This document shows, one piece after another, positions 21,241 through 33,297 of a stretch of 64,000 bases of DNA (its first letter is position 1; each line of letters starts with the position of its first letter). The DNA comes from Moringa oleifera. Taxonomy: Eukaryota; Streptophyta; Magnoliopsida; Brassicales; Moringaceae. Made by a program: the position numbers and the translations under genes. The stretch lies in assembly GCA_021397835.1 (NCBI GenBank), contig JAJFZO010000718.1, positions 186,001-250,000 on the forward strand, written 5' to 3'. The notes under the pieces are model-generated. The model did no database searches. It was not told the DNA's origin and saw nothing but the letters and a program-made list of their open reading frames with translations.

Positions 21241-22496
21241 CATGTACCAAGCAAATAATGTCTCCAAAAAGTGGCGTATTACCTGATGAATACTAATGCT
21301 CAACAAGGAGTGGCTTCTGTGTTTGAATTGCAGAGCTCAAGGCTACTGCTTCATTTATATAGCCAGGGGCTTTAGGCATGGTTGTATGATTCTAAAACTG
21401 TGTAGAAGATTGTTATGGTTTTCCTTTAATTAGTTCACCTTCTTATCTGTCGTTCCTTGACTGGAAAACTTGTGCAATGTTGACTACTTGCACGATTTAT
21501 TGGCAAATGTGTTTGATGGAGGGTTGGAGTGATTCAACAAAATCAGCATATCTAACCTTTCTGGCAATCTACTTGTTTGGTTATCTAATTGTAAACATGT
21601 AAATCTTTTGCCAATAAAGAGATCAATAACAATTAAGTGGTTAAAGCTTGCATGGCTTATGTAATAGTAGACTAGGGAATGCTACTTTAACCCGAGAAAA
21701 TGTTTACCTAATCAAATCCTCTTGACTTCTCCTTTTAGGCATGGATTTTATTTTTGTTATAGTGGATATTTTTATGCACAAATGTAATTTAAAAAATTAT
21801 AATTTAATTCAAATTCCAAGACCCAAAGTCCAAATAGTAATACCCAAATTGTAAATCTCCAACCGTTAGATTCTAAATTTAATTTCAAAGAGTTATATAT
21901 GATTTTGTGAATTCTAAGTTTTAAATGTGATAATTATCATGTGTTTGCATTTCATTCACCTGTTCTTTTACAACTCAAGTCTTCACATGTAAAATAATTA
22001 ATGCACACAACTATGTGGATAAGTCTTCATATATTATAAGCTAAGTAACAGTGATTTTTGAATTTTGAGGGGATGGCTGCGTCACATTGAATCTAAGGTT
22101 GATTTTAGGTAGCACAACAGATTTAAACTCAAGATATGATGACAAAGTATATTATGATCAGGTGATAGTCTATTAGTTGACCTATCTGTTTGATTGTTCC
22201 ACTATTTGAGCCAACCACATGCAACCATATTCTCAAAATGTTCTGGTAGAGAGTGAATGAGGTGTTGAAATACATTAGAATAACCCCTAAGGGTGTAAAC
22301 AACTTTTTACCTACCATGTAGAAAAAACGCACCCACCTTGGTTGCCCTAAATCCCAATATCTCAAGCTATAAAAGCTCCTCTCCTTGGCCTTAAGTTTCA
22401 CATCACAGATCTCCCAAAGATTTTTTTTCTTGGCTTGCCTCTCCTTGTGATCTTACTCTCTCAGCTACTCTATATCTTGAGATCGGTATTTTAGCT
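21241..22496. promoter_or_regulatory. Divergent promoter region of PRP pair 2
   Basis: 1256 bp lie between the start codons. The minus-side TATA is at 21354-21361 and the plus-side TATAAAA at 22368-22374. A degraded copy of the near-palindrome lies at 22151-22169 (ATTATGATCAGGTGATAGT). The frame at 22129-22401 is shared noncoding sequence, not a gene. Confidence 0.75.
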
Positions 22497-22850
22497 ATGG
22501 CATCCTACAGTGGCTTCATCTTATTTGCTTTCTTTGTTTCTTTGGCCTGTTCGGGCATCGAAGTTGGCCTGGCAGCTCGTCACCTTCTGCAGTTGCCACA
22601 AGTGCCTGCAATACCATCTTTGCCTAAACCAACACTGCCACCGTTGCCTTCTACTCCAAATCTGCCGCAGCCAACAATGCCAACCACCCAGCCATCTCTC
22701 CCTAAGCCCACACTTCCCCCACGTCCCAGCATGCCCACCGTCCCCAGTGTCCCAAAAGTCACTTTGCCTCCATTGCCAAGCGTGCCCTCTATTCCTAACA
22801 TCCCCTCTATTCCCTTACTATCTCCACCTCCATCAACCTCTAATCCTTGA
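22497..22850 (+). CDS. Small secreted proline-rich cell-wall-type protein (copy 2, plus)
   Basis: This single-exon gene has 117 codons. The signal peptide is MASYSGFILFAFFVSLACSG plus IEVGLA (residues 1-26), then ARHLLQLPQVPAIPSLPKP, LPPLPS/LPQPTMP/LPKPTLPP repeats and a LLSPPPSTSNP end. It belongs to the plus-strand subfamily, which differs from the minus-strand genes in its signal peptide and in the VPAIP start of the repeat. Compared with 37901 it lacks the SIP before TTQPS and the repeated KIPSIPSIPPIP near the end. The TATA box is 129 bp upstream. A 129-codon frame overlapping in another register is discussed under findings. Its 3' flank is cut at about 22889 by copia remnant C. Confidence 0.87.
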   Translation: MASYSGFILFAFFVSLACSGIEVGLAARHLLQLPQVPAIPSLPKPTLPPLPSTPNLPQPTMPTTQPSLPKPTLPPRPSMPTVPSVPKVTLPPLPSVPSIPNIPSIPLLSPPPSTSNP

Positions 22851-23093
22851 GTTCAATCTTTATATGGTTGAGAGCTCTACTCGTTCAAAACATATATGAA
22901 CTCATGAGTCTTCCCGATACATGTTTCGATGACTCCGAGAAAATCTCAGAAGTTGTACAAACTTTGCTTTGGTTGTGCCTTGGTAAAATTTGTCTTTTAT
23001 TTGATCTTCTGTCTTGCAACGTTCAAGCTTTATCTTTTTGTTTGTTTCTGCTTATCTAATGAAGTGGTATACTTCATACTCATGTGTTTAGTT

Positions 23094-23279
23094 CTATTGG
23101 GAAATACGAGGTTCTTTAAAATTACTATTGTTGCTGTCACAGTAAATCGCTATAACTTCATTTCGTTGTTTGTCCAAGTGTTCCAAGATACGTTCTAGCC
23201 TTTTGTAATCATGGTTGCTGCAATATATTATGCTTCGACTCATGATTGTGCAACAGTTGCTTGCTTCTTTCAAATCCAT
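23094..23279 (-). pseudogene. Copia RNase H fragment
   Basis: The minus-strand frame contains EASNCCTIMSRSIIYCSNHD, then LERILEHL and IAIYCDSNNS. It matches the end of copia RNase H ('SS.EAEY.A...A....WL..IL..LG......IYCDN.SA'). The EAEY motif and the last Asp-Asn pair are altered or frameshifted. Confidence 0.7.
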
Positions 23280-23343
23280 GAGAATATTTCCGAGTCCATC
23301 GTGGAGACATAGCTAAATGTGCATTACATATCATCCATTGATC

Positions 23344-23634
23344 TTACCCAATCACTATCACTATATTCAAATAATCTTGAGTTAAATGTGGATCGATACA
23401 TATGCTGTAATTTTTTGTTCCATGCACATGTCTAAGCATCTTTTTAGCCACTCCATAGTGATCTTGACTTAGATTCTGCATGAATCTTAATAAGAGACTG
23501 GTTGTATATATAATATCTTGTCTTCTTGCAATCAGGTATAGTAGACTTTCAAGAATGTGTGACATCTGCCTTCGACAGGCTGTCTTCTTTCTTAAAGTTT
23601 TGTTGTTATCCACTAGAGTTGTATTGGTTTGCAA
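23344..23634 (-). pseudogene. Copia reverse transcriptase C-terminal fragment
   Basis: The 96-codon minus-strand frame holds DNNKTLRKK, then LLYLIARRQDIIYTTSLLLR, FMQNLSQDHYGVAKKMLRHV and HGTKNYSI. This is the conserved region after the copia RT fingers and palm ('GSL.YL..TRPDI.F.V..LSRFM..P...H..A.KR.LRY..GT.'). The RPDI motif reads RQDI. Confidence 0.85.
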
Positions 23635-25550
23635 CCTTCGATCTTGAGTACTTTGACCTATTTTTCTTGCACTATGAATCTTTGAGGTTGCTCTATGTAA
23701 ATTTTCTCTTCAAGAGAACCATCAAGAAAAGCTATCTTCATGTGGGCTTGGTTAAGCTTCCACTTTTTTGGAGTTGTGAGGGCTACTAATGCTCTTATTA
23801 TATCTAGTTGAGTAACTAAAACAAATGTCAAGTTGTAACCAACTCCAAATTGTTATGGGTGGTATTTTGCAACTAATCGTACCATATACTTTGAATTGAG
23901 CCATCAAAGCTCAGCTTTGACTTGTAAATCAACTTTAACTCCAATGACTTTGTGTTGAGGAAGGTTAGTCAACTCGCATATTTCATTTTTCTCAACATCT
24001 TAATCTCTTTCTCCATAGCTTTGACCCATACATGTTGTTTTTAAGCAACTTCATGATTCTCTGACTCTATTATCATCAAATTACATGTTTCCTATATCTT
24101 AACCAATGACCTACTTTTTCTTTGTGTTAATTATTATACACAATCTTCATGTGGTTATTGTCATTATGTTATTGGAGACTCATGTTAAATCTGCATGTCT
24201 TCATTCTACTGTTGAGGAAGTACTAAAAAACTGACTTTTTTCTTTTCAATTTTTTTATATCCCTATTGTTGGTAGCATCTTCATAAAATTTAATGTCTCT
24301 GCCATTGATTAGCAAGTTATAGACTTGTTAGACTTTTGATTGAGCACTATAGCCTAAGAAGATATATACATTTGCTTGTCTTTTTGTCTTGCTTCCCACT
24401 TTTTTCTTGTGCAATGTGGATATAAAAAATGCAACCAAAAACTTTGAGATATTTGTTGATGGCTTTTGTCCATTCCAAACTTCAATTATTGTCATGTCTT
24501 GAACAACTTATGGTTGAACATTTGTTAAGTAGGTAGACTTGTATTACAGCCTTTGTTCAAAAGTTTAGTAAACTTTTCTCCATCCGCATAATTTATGCTA
24601 TCTCAATAATAATTCTATTTTCCCGTTCTGATATGTCTTTTTATTTAGAAGCATATCGAAGTGTGAGTTGATGTTTCATACCTTCATCTTCACAAAACTT
24701 GTGAAATTTTTAAAACGTGCATTATCTGGCTCCACTACTTCTTATTGGTTTTATATGACGACCACTTTGTTTCTCAACACAGTTTTTAAACTTATTGAGA
24801 ATTTCAAAGACTAATTGCATTTTTTTTTTTTGTAAAAAGTAAATCCTTATCATTTGAGTATCATTATCAATAAAATGAATAACCTACCTATTCAATTGAG
24901 CGATAAAGGGCACATTGGACCACACATATTTTCTTGGACTAGCTTTAATGACTTTTTGGCTCCATAAGCTTTTCTAATCGAAAATGGTTGTCAATGTTGT
25001 TTACTAGTAAACATTCTTCATAAACATTAATTATTGATCTCCTTTATGTTTGGCAAATCTCTCATCATGTTCTTCTACTAAAAGATCTTTAAACTACAAA
25101 GGTTGAAATGCTCAGGCCTTTTAAACCATAGGTAGAAATCATGCACTTGAGCTTGCATAGCGTTATCACTCACATATCTCCATTGAATTGAGAAATATCT
25201 ATTTTCTTTCATGTTTATGCATTTCTTATCATGTATTGAATAAGAATTCCTTCAAAACACAAAGAATATATTCTCTCTATCATTTTTCCCACACTTAATA
25301 AATTTTGAGCTATATTAAGGATAAGAAGAACTTCATTGATGTACATATTGCCTTTCTTTATATTAATCGAAACAGAATTTACCAATTGCCTTTAAAAAAT
25401 TTACTATTCTTAATTTTCACTTTAGTTTGCTTTTCAAGGTTGCAAAAAATGCTTTCATCTTTTGTTCAATGATTGTTGCAACCACTAAGTACCATATATC
25501 ACTTTTTTTAATACTAATTCCTTGAGAGGCATATAAAAGATAATTTGGGT

Positions 25551-26158
25551 CCCATCAAAAGAAAATAAGTATTTTATGGTGGGCATTGCACGTCATAAAA
25601 AGCTTTTTATGACAATTAAGAAAATCTTATTATAAGAGATGACATAGAAACTTTATGACGATCATAAAAATCATCATAAATTTTTGACAAAATTTGTTAT
25701 TATAAATAAGTTAAAATTTTAATGACAATCTGTGAGTGATCGCAATAAAAAGCTCATGACGGTTTATGATGGACCATCATAAAAAATTCATGACATTCAT
25801 ATGTGACCATAAGAAAAAATCTTCACTTATTCATGATCTTTATGATCGTTAAAATTATGTTTCTATTATATTTTTATTAATTAATAATAAATTTTTTATA
25901 ACTTTAATTAATTAATTAATATTTATCATTTGAAATTATAATAGTCAAACAACCAAAGTTATATATATTTATAACTAAAATTATTATCATTTTACAAAAT
26001 ATATATTAAGTATCAAAAATAAACAAAATATCTATGAATACACAATATGTCATCTGCACTGCTTTTTTCTGATATTATATCATTAAATTAAAGATTATAT
26101 ATATTTTTAAGCTAATACATCAAAAAATACCTAGTGAATAATGTCACTCCTGTAATAG
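25551..26158. mobile_element. Putative small DNA-transposon-like insertion in copia C with TTTATGAC palindromes
   Basis: Remnants A, B and D read straight from 'aaaagataattt' into 'tctttagtaaa..tt'. C has about 600 extra bases between these points. The left half is filled with inverted GTCATAAA/TTTATGAC motifs, including a perfect 22-base palindrome at 25592-25613, much as in the subterminal arrays of CACTA-like elements. The right end reads as the inverse of ACTATTACAGG. No perfect terminal repeat or clean target duplication is visible. Confidence 0.45.
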
Positions 26159-26641
26159 TACTTTTTTTTCTCTTTAGTAAACATTAACTTAATTATTTCT
26201 TTTTAATTTCAAATCTCTTTGTAAATGTCCAAACATTTTATATTTTTGACACTATGGTTTTCCCATAAACCAAAAATCTTTTTCAAATGACTTTTCGTTT
26301 TGGAGATTCCACATGGAGAAGAAATATTCTTATTGTCTGATCATTTTCCTTGACTATACTTATTTTTAAAACTTTCTTTTAAACTTTCTCCTTTTCATTA
26401 AAAAAAAAAATGAGACTGCATTTTTACTTTACATTGAAAAGCATTTTCAAAAAGTTTTTAGTATGCTTACTTAGCATTTTTTCATATGCTTCAAAGGAGG
26501 TCATTATTTTTGTAGGTGATATAGTTTTTATATTTTTAAATGCTTCAATAGCAAAGATTACTTCATCGTATTTTTCTGTATATTTATTAATATTTTCTCC
26601 ATTATTCTTTTATCAAAAATGCTTTCTCCATAGACTCTCAT

Positions 26642-27047
26642 CTAATTAAGTTTTTTATATTTCTTGAATAATATTTTTTTATTTGACCATCTTTCATATA
26701 TTAATATTTCTAAAATCTCTTTCCAGTGACTAAAGTTTGATAGTTTGTAGTTTTTTACTTCCTTGATACTCCTGCAGCATATTCTATACTTCTTTGGCAA
26801 TTGTTGCTCCATGGTCCATGTGAAGATAGCATCTATCACACCTTGCAAGGGCACAAATATGTAAAGCTTGAGAATCGTTCTATGTATTTCCTTCTAATAT
26901 CTTCTTCTAAGAGATAAAAATAGTTGAAGCGTCTTCAGGGCTTGCAAACTCTTCTCCAATAATGACCCATAAATTTTGAGTGCAAAAATAGGTTTTCATT
27001 TTGATAAACCAGATTAAAATCATAATTTTCTCTATAAAAAAATGAAA
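26642..27047 (-). pseudogene. Copia gag N-terminal fragments
   Basis: Two minus-strand frames (26642-26854 and 26907-27098) carry, in order, WFIKMKTYFCTQNLWVII...EEFASPEDAST and then DAIFTWTMEQQLPKKYR and RRDxE-like sequence. They match copia gag starts ('..NY..W...MK..L..QDLW..V..G...P.' and '..I...A..A.EAW..L...Y'). They are frameshifted relative to each other. Confidence 0.7.
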
Positions 27048-27119
27048 GAACATTAACAATAAAATTTTAGTATTTATTACTAGTAACTCAAAGTACAATC
27101 AATATGTGAAACATTCCAA
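27048..27119 (-). other. Stray 72-bp 3' flank of a minus-strand proline-rich gene
   Basis: 'gaaagaacattaacaa' and 'agtatttattactagtaact', then 'caaagtacaatcaatatgtg', match the DNA downstream of the genes at 10567, 20848, 36266 and 47469 closely. The stretch is bounded by copia sequence on both sides and there is no gene nearby. It suggests that a proline-rich gene was once here and was removed by recombination. Confidence 0.7.
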
Positions 27120-27241
27120 CTGAATTTTTCTTTTGCAAATTTCACATAGAGAAGAAATATTCTTATTGTTATATCATTTTTCTTGACTATACTTATTTTT
27201 AAAATCTTCATTTGAACTTTTCCCATTTTCTTTTAAATTTT

Positions 27242-28521
27242 TGACCTTGAGAAGGCAATCCAAGAAAGAGTGAATTGGGTTTTAAATTTAATTGCTTACT
27301 TAACAATTATCTAGTTAGTTTCTTTTTATAATAAACACAAGCATACAATTATAATAAGAAATGCTTTCTATTTAAGCAAACCATAATAATATCAAATTTA
27401 ATAGCAATGCTTAGTTAGGCCAACCATGGTTACATTCACTCCTCCAAGCAACCACTTGAGGATTCCACTAGCTTTCTTCCTTACAAAATCACTTGGTTTT
27501 TTTCAACTAAAATTTGTACAATAAGATAAATCCACTCAACTTATAAACTTGATCTCTCCAAAGATTGAAAATATTTAATTATATCCCAACCAAGGTTTAC
27601 AACTAGGTGCTCCCTTCACTTTATATCAAATCATCACCAAATAGTATAGATAATTATAAGAAAATGAAACTCTCTCTCGAGAGTAGGTGTGTATAATGAA
27701 GATCAATAGTGCACAGGAATTGCTTAAAGATGGATGATGAATGTGTACAAAGAAATCAGTAAGCAAGAGATGAATGTTAATAGTGATGTTGGGCCTCAAG
27801 ATTTATGAATTTTGTGTTTTAAAAGGGTATTTATACTTAAACCTATAAATATGATCGTTACTCACTCATTTAGTACTTTTGAACCCTCCAAATGGTAGCA
27901 TGAGTAGTGGTGTTGCTCAATTAGCCGTTATACACTATTTTTTGAAATTCAAACACAAACAAACAGTAATGCCCCTCGAGACAGAAAGATTAGAAGCAAT
28001 ATCTCTAATGTGGCCGATAGTACCGTTTAAGCAATAGTGCCGCTTAATGGTCGACGGTATGCCCATATCTCATTTTCATCCTTTTTTACACTCTCTTACT
28101 TTCATGCTATCTCATTCTCTTAGACCTTAAGTTTGGTTTATGTCTAAACTAGTCTTGCAAAGTTAGGATCACTCTACAAGCCATTTAAAAGTTTGTTTGA
28201 TCATCTTTCTATAAAAAACATAAATTGCTAGTTCAAGGCTTTCTTGTTAGTTCATGCTTGATGTGTGTGTGTGCATTCATCCATCTTGTTTCAAGCACGC
28301 CAAGGCATTTTACATAATAAGAGATTCGTAGATCTATCATAGACCTAACCTCTTTTTTCTTCACTTGATTCCATGCACTTGGTCCTTAACTTTCTTGCTT
28401 ATGATTTTGCTTCTCTTACACTTAGAAAGCTACATATTTAGCAATTCATCAGTTCCCATAGAATTAGTTTGTTATCATCAAAATAAACCACTAACCATTT
28501 AATGGAATCATGGTGTTAACA
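27242..28521 (-). repeat. Solo LTR, 1280 bp, nested in copia C
   Basis: On the minus strand it starts TGTTAACACCATGATTCC and ends CTTCTCAAGGTCA, so it has TG...CA ends. It is flanked by the 5-bp duplication ATTTT (27237-27241 and 28522-28526). The host copia sequence continues across ('ttttaattttgagaccatat'). Near its start lies 'ttttgatgataacaaa', a phrase common in LTRs of large plant retrotransposons, and its end carries the 'aaacccaattcactctttct' type of terminus. No internal coding region remains, so it is the product of LTR-LTR recombination. Confidence 0.85.
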
Positions 28522-29199
28522 ATTTTGAGACCATATACTTTCACTTTAGACTGAAAAGCCTTTTTCAAAAAGTTTTTACTATGCTTATTCACCCATTTTT
28601 CATGTGCTTTAAGAGAGTTTATTAGTTATGTAGGTGACATAGCTTCTATATTCTTAAATGCTTCAATGGTAAAGATTTCGTCATTGTAAGCATTGATTAA
28701 CATTTTCTCCAATATTCTCTTATTAGAAATATTTTCCCCACGGACTCTCATCTACTAAGAATTTCTTTAATTCTTGAATAGTAATCTTTCACGGTATTAC
28801 CATTCTTCATACTAATATTTTTAAAATCTCTTTTCGTTGGTTAGAGTTTAATAATGTGTATTTTTTTTTACTTCCTTGTGACTTTTCCTAGAGCGTATTC
28901 CGTGCTTCTTTAACTACCATTACTTTCATGATCCATGAGAAGATATCATATACTAAAGCCTGAGAATCATGCCACATATTTTCTTTTAATATCTTGCTCT
29001 GATAGATAGAAAGAGTTAAAGTGTCTTTAAGGTTTGCAAACTCTTCTTTAACAACGTTCCACAAATTTTGAGTGAAAATGGGTTCTCATTTTGATGAACC
29101 AAATTAAAATCATAGTTTTCTCCATAAAAGATTGAAATAAAAATAAATGACCTACTTGAATTTACTATTTTATTGAAAGTATTAGAACCTAGTAGATGA

Positions 29200-29510
29200 T
29201 CAAAAGTAATTTAAATACCACTTATGATTTTAATTAAGTACTTGATAAGATAGTTTAGAATTAAAATAAATATAAATATAAATAGTATAACTAAAAAATA
29301 ATTACAAAATAATTTTGATAATTTTTTATCAATAATTACTATTTTTATTAAGAAATACAAAGCATTTAACACTCATATGTAGGTGTTAAAAGTCAATAAA
29401 AACCAACATTTAAGAAACTTTAAGAAGTTTACAAGGTGGGATGTTGACTTTGCTTAATAAACCAACATTTTAAGGCAATATGAAAATCATCATGCTCAAA
29501 TTCCTTTTCA
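29200..29510 (-). repeat. Right-hand (5') LTR of copia remnant C
   Basis: It shares 'acaaggtgggatgttgact' and 'aaggcaatatgaaaatcatcatgc' with the LTRs of A, B and D. It is cut near 29510, before the 'actcatca' terminus, and joined to the flank block rather than to a proline-rich gene. Confidence 0.6.
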
Positions 29511-31744
29511 AAATGCTAAGTTAATAGAGAAGTAAACTAGATTTTTTTTCAACAAAACAAGGTTTTAAGGGCTACACATAACTAGTTTAGGGAGATATGA
29601 AAGGATCAATGAGAACACCTAACACCTTTCCACAAAATGTGATAATTAAGGAAAAAAATTGCCAACAAAGTCCTATATTTGAAGCATAGTGTAGCTGTAA
29701 AGCAAGATTGCAAAGTTTCAAAACACTTTAAGTTGAAACTTTAACTCCTAAGTAAAGTACAAAGAGAAAGAGAAATATAGTCAAATCCCTGTAAAATAAA
29801 AATATCAGAAATGGTGACATCATGACAAAGGCACTTCTAGCGATTAATTATAAATTTGTTAGTAATGACCTTTTATTTCTCTATGTTTTTAGATAAGATA
29901 AAATAGGACATATTCTTTTGCTATTTCAAATAGATTTGAATGAGGATAGGAATGATTTTTTAGTTTAAATTTTGAATTAAAAATTTTAAGATATTTAGAT
30001 AAGAACAATGTTAAGTTTTGATTGTTATGTATATATGTACATATATATATATATATGAGATCTTTATTAATGAAATTTAAGTGAGTAATTTCAAATATAT
30101 ATATATATATATATATATAGGATCTTCATTAATGAAATTTAAGTGAGTAATTTCAGACTTCAAAATTTCTTTGTCTTCTTGTTTATTATTCTTCCTTTTA
30201 AAACCTAATAGACTGGAAGTTCCGATGTACTTACATATACTGCTAATTAATCAAGGAACTTAAGGTCAACCATCTTGTATAATAGTTACAAGATATATAT
30301 GAAATTTACACATTAATTGTTTAAATACACATGTATAAGCATTTTATGTAATCTATAAATAATAATAATTAACAACTTACATTTCTTTCTCCATTCACCT
30401 CTTCGCGTAATTAAATTGTCCACCAAAATCAAATTTCAATTTAGCTAGAGAATGCTCGTACTCCCATAACTTTAGGCAATTAACAACATAACAATTTTTA
30501 TAGGTCTTCCTTTGCCTGTTCACATTTCCAGTGATTGTTTCTGAACCTATAAACATGGCTTGCAAGTTAGATATTATTGATATTAAAATGGTACAAAGAA
30601 AAAGAGGGAAACGACTTAAACAAGTAGGTATGGCAGTAAGTTGAAGTACAGGAAATTTCTAATAGCTTCTGCCACTATGTCTAATGTTGGAAGTTGAAAA
30701 AGAGATATTCCTTTAGCTTCGCTTAAAGGTCCCTCTAGCAATAGTAGATTACCCTACTTTGGGCTACTTCTTTGATTGAACCAAAAATTGTAATGACATT
30801 TTCCCCTTAATGTGTTGGCTACCATAAGCTTTGGAATGATAATGTATGAATGGGCTTTCTTTCCTTAAACCTACAAAGATGTCCATAAATACGTCTTGCA
30901 AGTTAGATATTATTGCTATAGAGAAAAATGACTTAAACTAGTGGGTATGGCAATGATAGATAGAATTATGGTCTTTTCAGGTAGATAAAACAAAGTTCTG
31001 GCTACTTTTCTACAAAACTTAGAAGGAGGTGAGGATGAAATGTCCCTAGAGGATCACTCTAATGCTTAGATGAGTAAACAAATTAGCAATAAGATGTTAA
31101 TGGAAATGAATTTAGCTTGGCTTTCTCAAGTACATATCCCAGTACATATAGGTAGCAAGAGCACATTTAGCCTCTATGAGCAGTTATCCATGAGAATCAC
31201 AACTAAAAGAGGTGTCTAGGCCATTATTGAGCTGATTAAGAATTTGCTACAAGATAATTCCAATAGCTTATACCATTGTGTATAATGCTAGAAGTTGAAA
31301 AATATATAGTCATCTAGTTGTGCTTAGAGGTTCGTTAAGCAATAATAGATTACCCTTACTACTTTGGGCCAACATGATTTTGCCCAACTGTAATAATATT
31401 ATTTTTCCTTAATGTGTTGGGTACCATAAGCTTTGGGTTAATAATGTGACTAGTGGACTTCTCTTGCCTTAGGCCTATAAAAGATGTCTAATATATCTCT
31501 GACATATATATTTATATGCATGATTCTTGCAATAGCAAGTAGAAGCCCAAAAAGTTATGACGAACATGTTTTTAAATTAAGGAAAACAGATGGAGTGGTG
31601 AATGTTGAAACAGAAGTTCAAATAGTTTTATAAATAACTTATTTTTGGAGATATACACACACATATATACATATGCCATAAAAAATTTATGTTACTCCTT
31701 GCATTAACCTTTACATATATATATATATATATATATAAGCTAGT
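29511..31744. other. Noncoding flank block of the PRP units (second copy)
   Basis: 29640-31260 is homologous to 13290-14540. 31500-31735 is homologous to 46790-47050, the DNA downstream of the gene at 47469. No gene is recognised. AT microsatellites lie at about 30034-30057, 30097-30118 and 31717-31736. The left LTR of copia D follows. Confidence 0.65.
30558..31500. repeat. Diverged tandem duplication within the flank block
   Basis: 'cttgcaagttagatattatt' at about 30558 recurs at about 30896. Each copy is followed by the same series of landmarks: 'aaacgactta..aa.tagt.ggtatggca', 'ctaatgttggaagttgaaaa' and 'taatgtgttgg.taccataagctttgg'. The second copy is about 300 bp longer because it keeps an internal segment matching 14221-14540 that the first has lost. 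Confidence 0.65.
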
Positions 31745-32855
31745 CTTAAAAGTATATATACTTATATTTCAAATTAATGTCATCTAGTTTATCATTTATA
31801 AACTGTTGATTTATATTATAAAACTTTGCTCTAATTTTAACTAACACAATTATGGTTTCACATGATTCATAAAATAGTTTGGATTTTGGATTAACATAGA
31901 TAAGAATATAATAAATAAAATAGAAAGTAATACAAATAGTAATAAATAACAGTTTTTGATTGAGAGTTACAATTTTAGTTACATAATACAAAAGACTCAA
32001 TACTTATAAATAGGTGTTGAAAGTTGCTAAAAAAACCAACATTCAAGAAGTTTTGAGAAGCTTGTAACATGGGATGTTGAATCGGTTTCACTGACATTTG
32101 AAGGTGGCATAAAAGTCGCCATTTACAAACTTTCCATTCATCTCGTAAGTTAATTACATCTTTTCTATTTATTTATTTAGTTATTTATTTTTAAATTTTT
32201 TCATAACGTGTATTAAATCATCAGTTTTCCTTGATACATGTTTTAATGACTCTGAAAAAACCTCCAATCATACAAACTATGCTTTTGGTTGTACCTTTTG
32301 AAAAATATGTCTACTGTTTGATCTATAGTCTTGCAATATTTGAGCTCTATCTTTTAATTTATTTGTGTTTATCTAATGAAGGTACTTCATACTTATGTGT
32401 TTAGTTCTATTGTGAAATATAAGATTCTTTAAATTACTAGTGTTGCTCATCTCTTTAACTTCATTTTATCGCTCATCCATACATTCAAAGATACATTTTA
32501 GCAATATAGCCTAGCTTGTAATCATAATTACTGCAATATTATTCTTTTATTTATGAATGTGTAACAAAGTTGCTTGCTTCTTTTAAGCCCATGAGAATAT
32601 TTTTCAGAATCTAGTGTGTATACATAGCCAGATGTGCATTGCATATCATCCACTGATATCCCAATCATTATCGATCTATCTAAATAATTTTGAGGTCGAT
32701 CGGGATTCATACCATTTGCCATAATTTTCGCTTGTTCTACTTCACAGTGATCCTAACTTAGAGTCTGCATGAATCTCAATAACCAGCTAGCAATATAAAC
32801 AATATCTTGCCTTGTTGTTATAAGATATAGTAGGCTTTTCAATGAGTTTTTGAAA

Positions 32856-33047
32856 CTATGTGACATCTATCTTTGACATGCCATCTTTTCTTCTTAAAGT
32901 TTTGTTGTTATCCACTGGAGTTGCTATTGGTTTGCAACTTTCTATCTTGAACTTCTTGATTAGAATTGTTATATATTTATTTTGCAACATGAAGATATTA
33001 TCTTCTTTTTTACTTATATCAATCCTAAAAAGTAGTGCATTTAACAT
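32856..33047 (-). pseudogene. Copia RT fragment (C-terminal)
   Basis: The minus-strand frame reads DISKKEDNIFMLQNKYITIL, then KKFKIESCKPIATPVD. It matches the copia RT stretch '..G.F..Q.KY...LLKKF.M..CKP..TP'. The surrounding frames carry stops. Confidence 0.85.
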
Positions 33048-33297
33048 ATAAAAGTCATCTCAAATGTCTTCATCATAATTTCTTTGAGTTCTTTGATCAT
33101 TTTGTTATTTCTTGAGAATATCAAATCATCGACGTATAATGAAATGAGAAATATGTTGTCAGTACCTTTAGTCTTGGTACATAACACCGGCTTAGTTGTG
33201 CTCCTTTTGAATTCTTGTTTGATAAAGTAATCGTCAATTCAACTATATTAGTAAGCTTCTAAAGCTTGTTTTAAGCCATACAAGATTTTTTTTTGGC

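Larger units (their letters stand above)
22889..29510 (-). mobile_element. Mosaic Ty1/copia remnant C with nested insertions
   Basis: Minus-strand copia sequence runs from a 20-30 bp LTR stub at about 22889 through RNase H (23094-23279), RT (23344-23634 and on to about 24200), integrase (about 24800-25100) and protease to gag (26642-27047). There it is broken by a 72-bp proline-rich-gene 3' flank (27048-27119). After that, copia sequence restarts further upstream in pol, equivalent to about 26280, and runs through gag again to an LTR at about 29200-29510. So two partial copies are fused. Nested in it are an insertion at 25551-26158 and a solo LTR at 27242-28521. Confidence 0.75.

Noticed and set aside
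22510..22899. 129-codon Cys/His/Leu-rich frame overlapping the proline-rich gene
   Set aside because: It lacks a signal peptide of the family and follows from the codon pattern of the proline repeats. Kept only as a low-interest finding.
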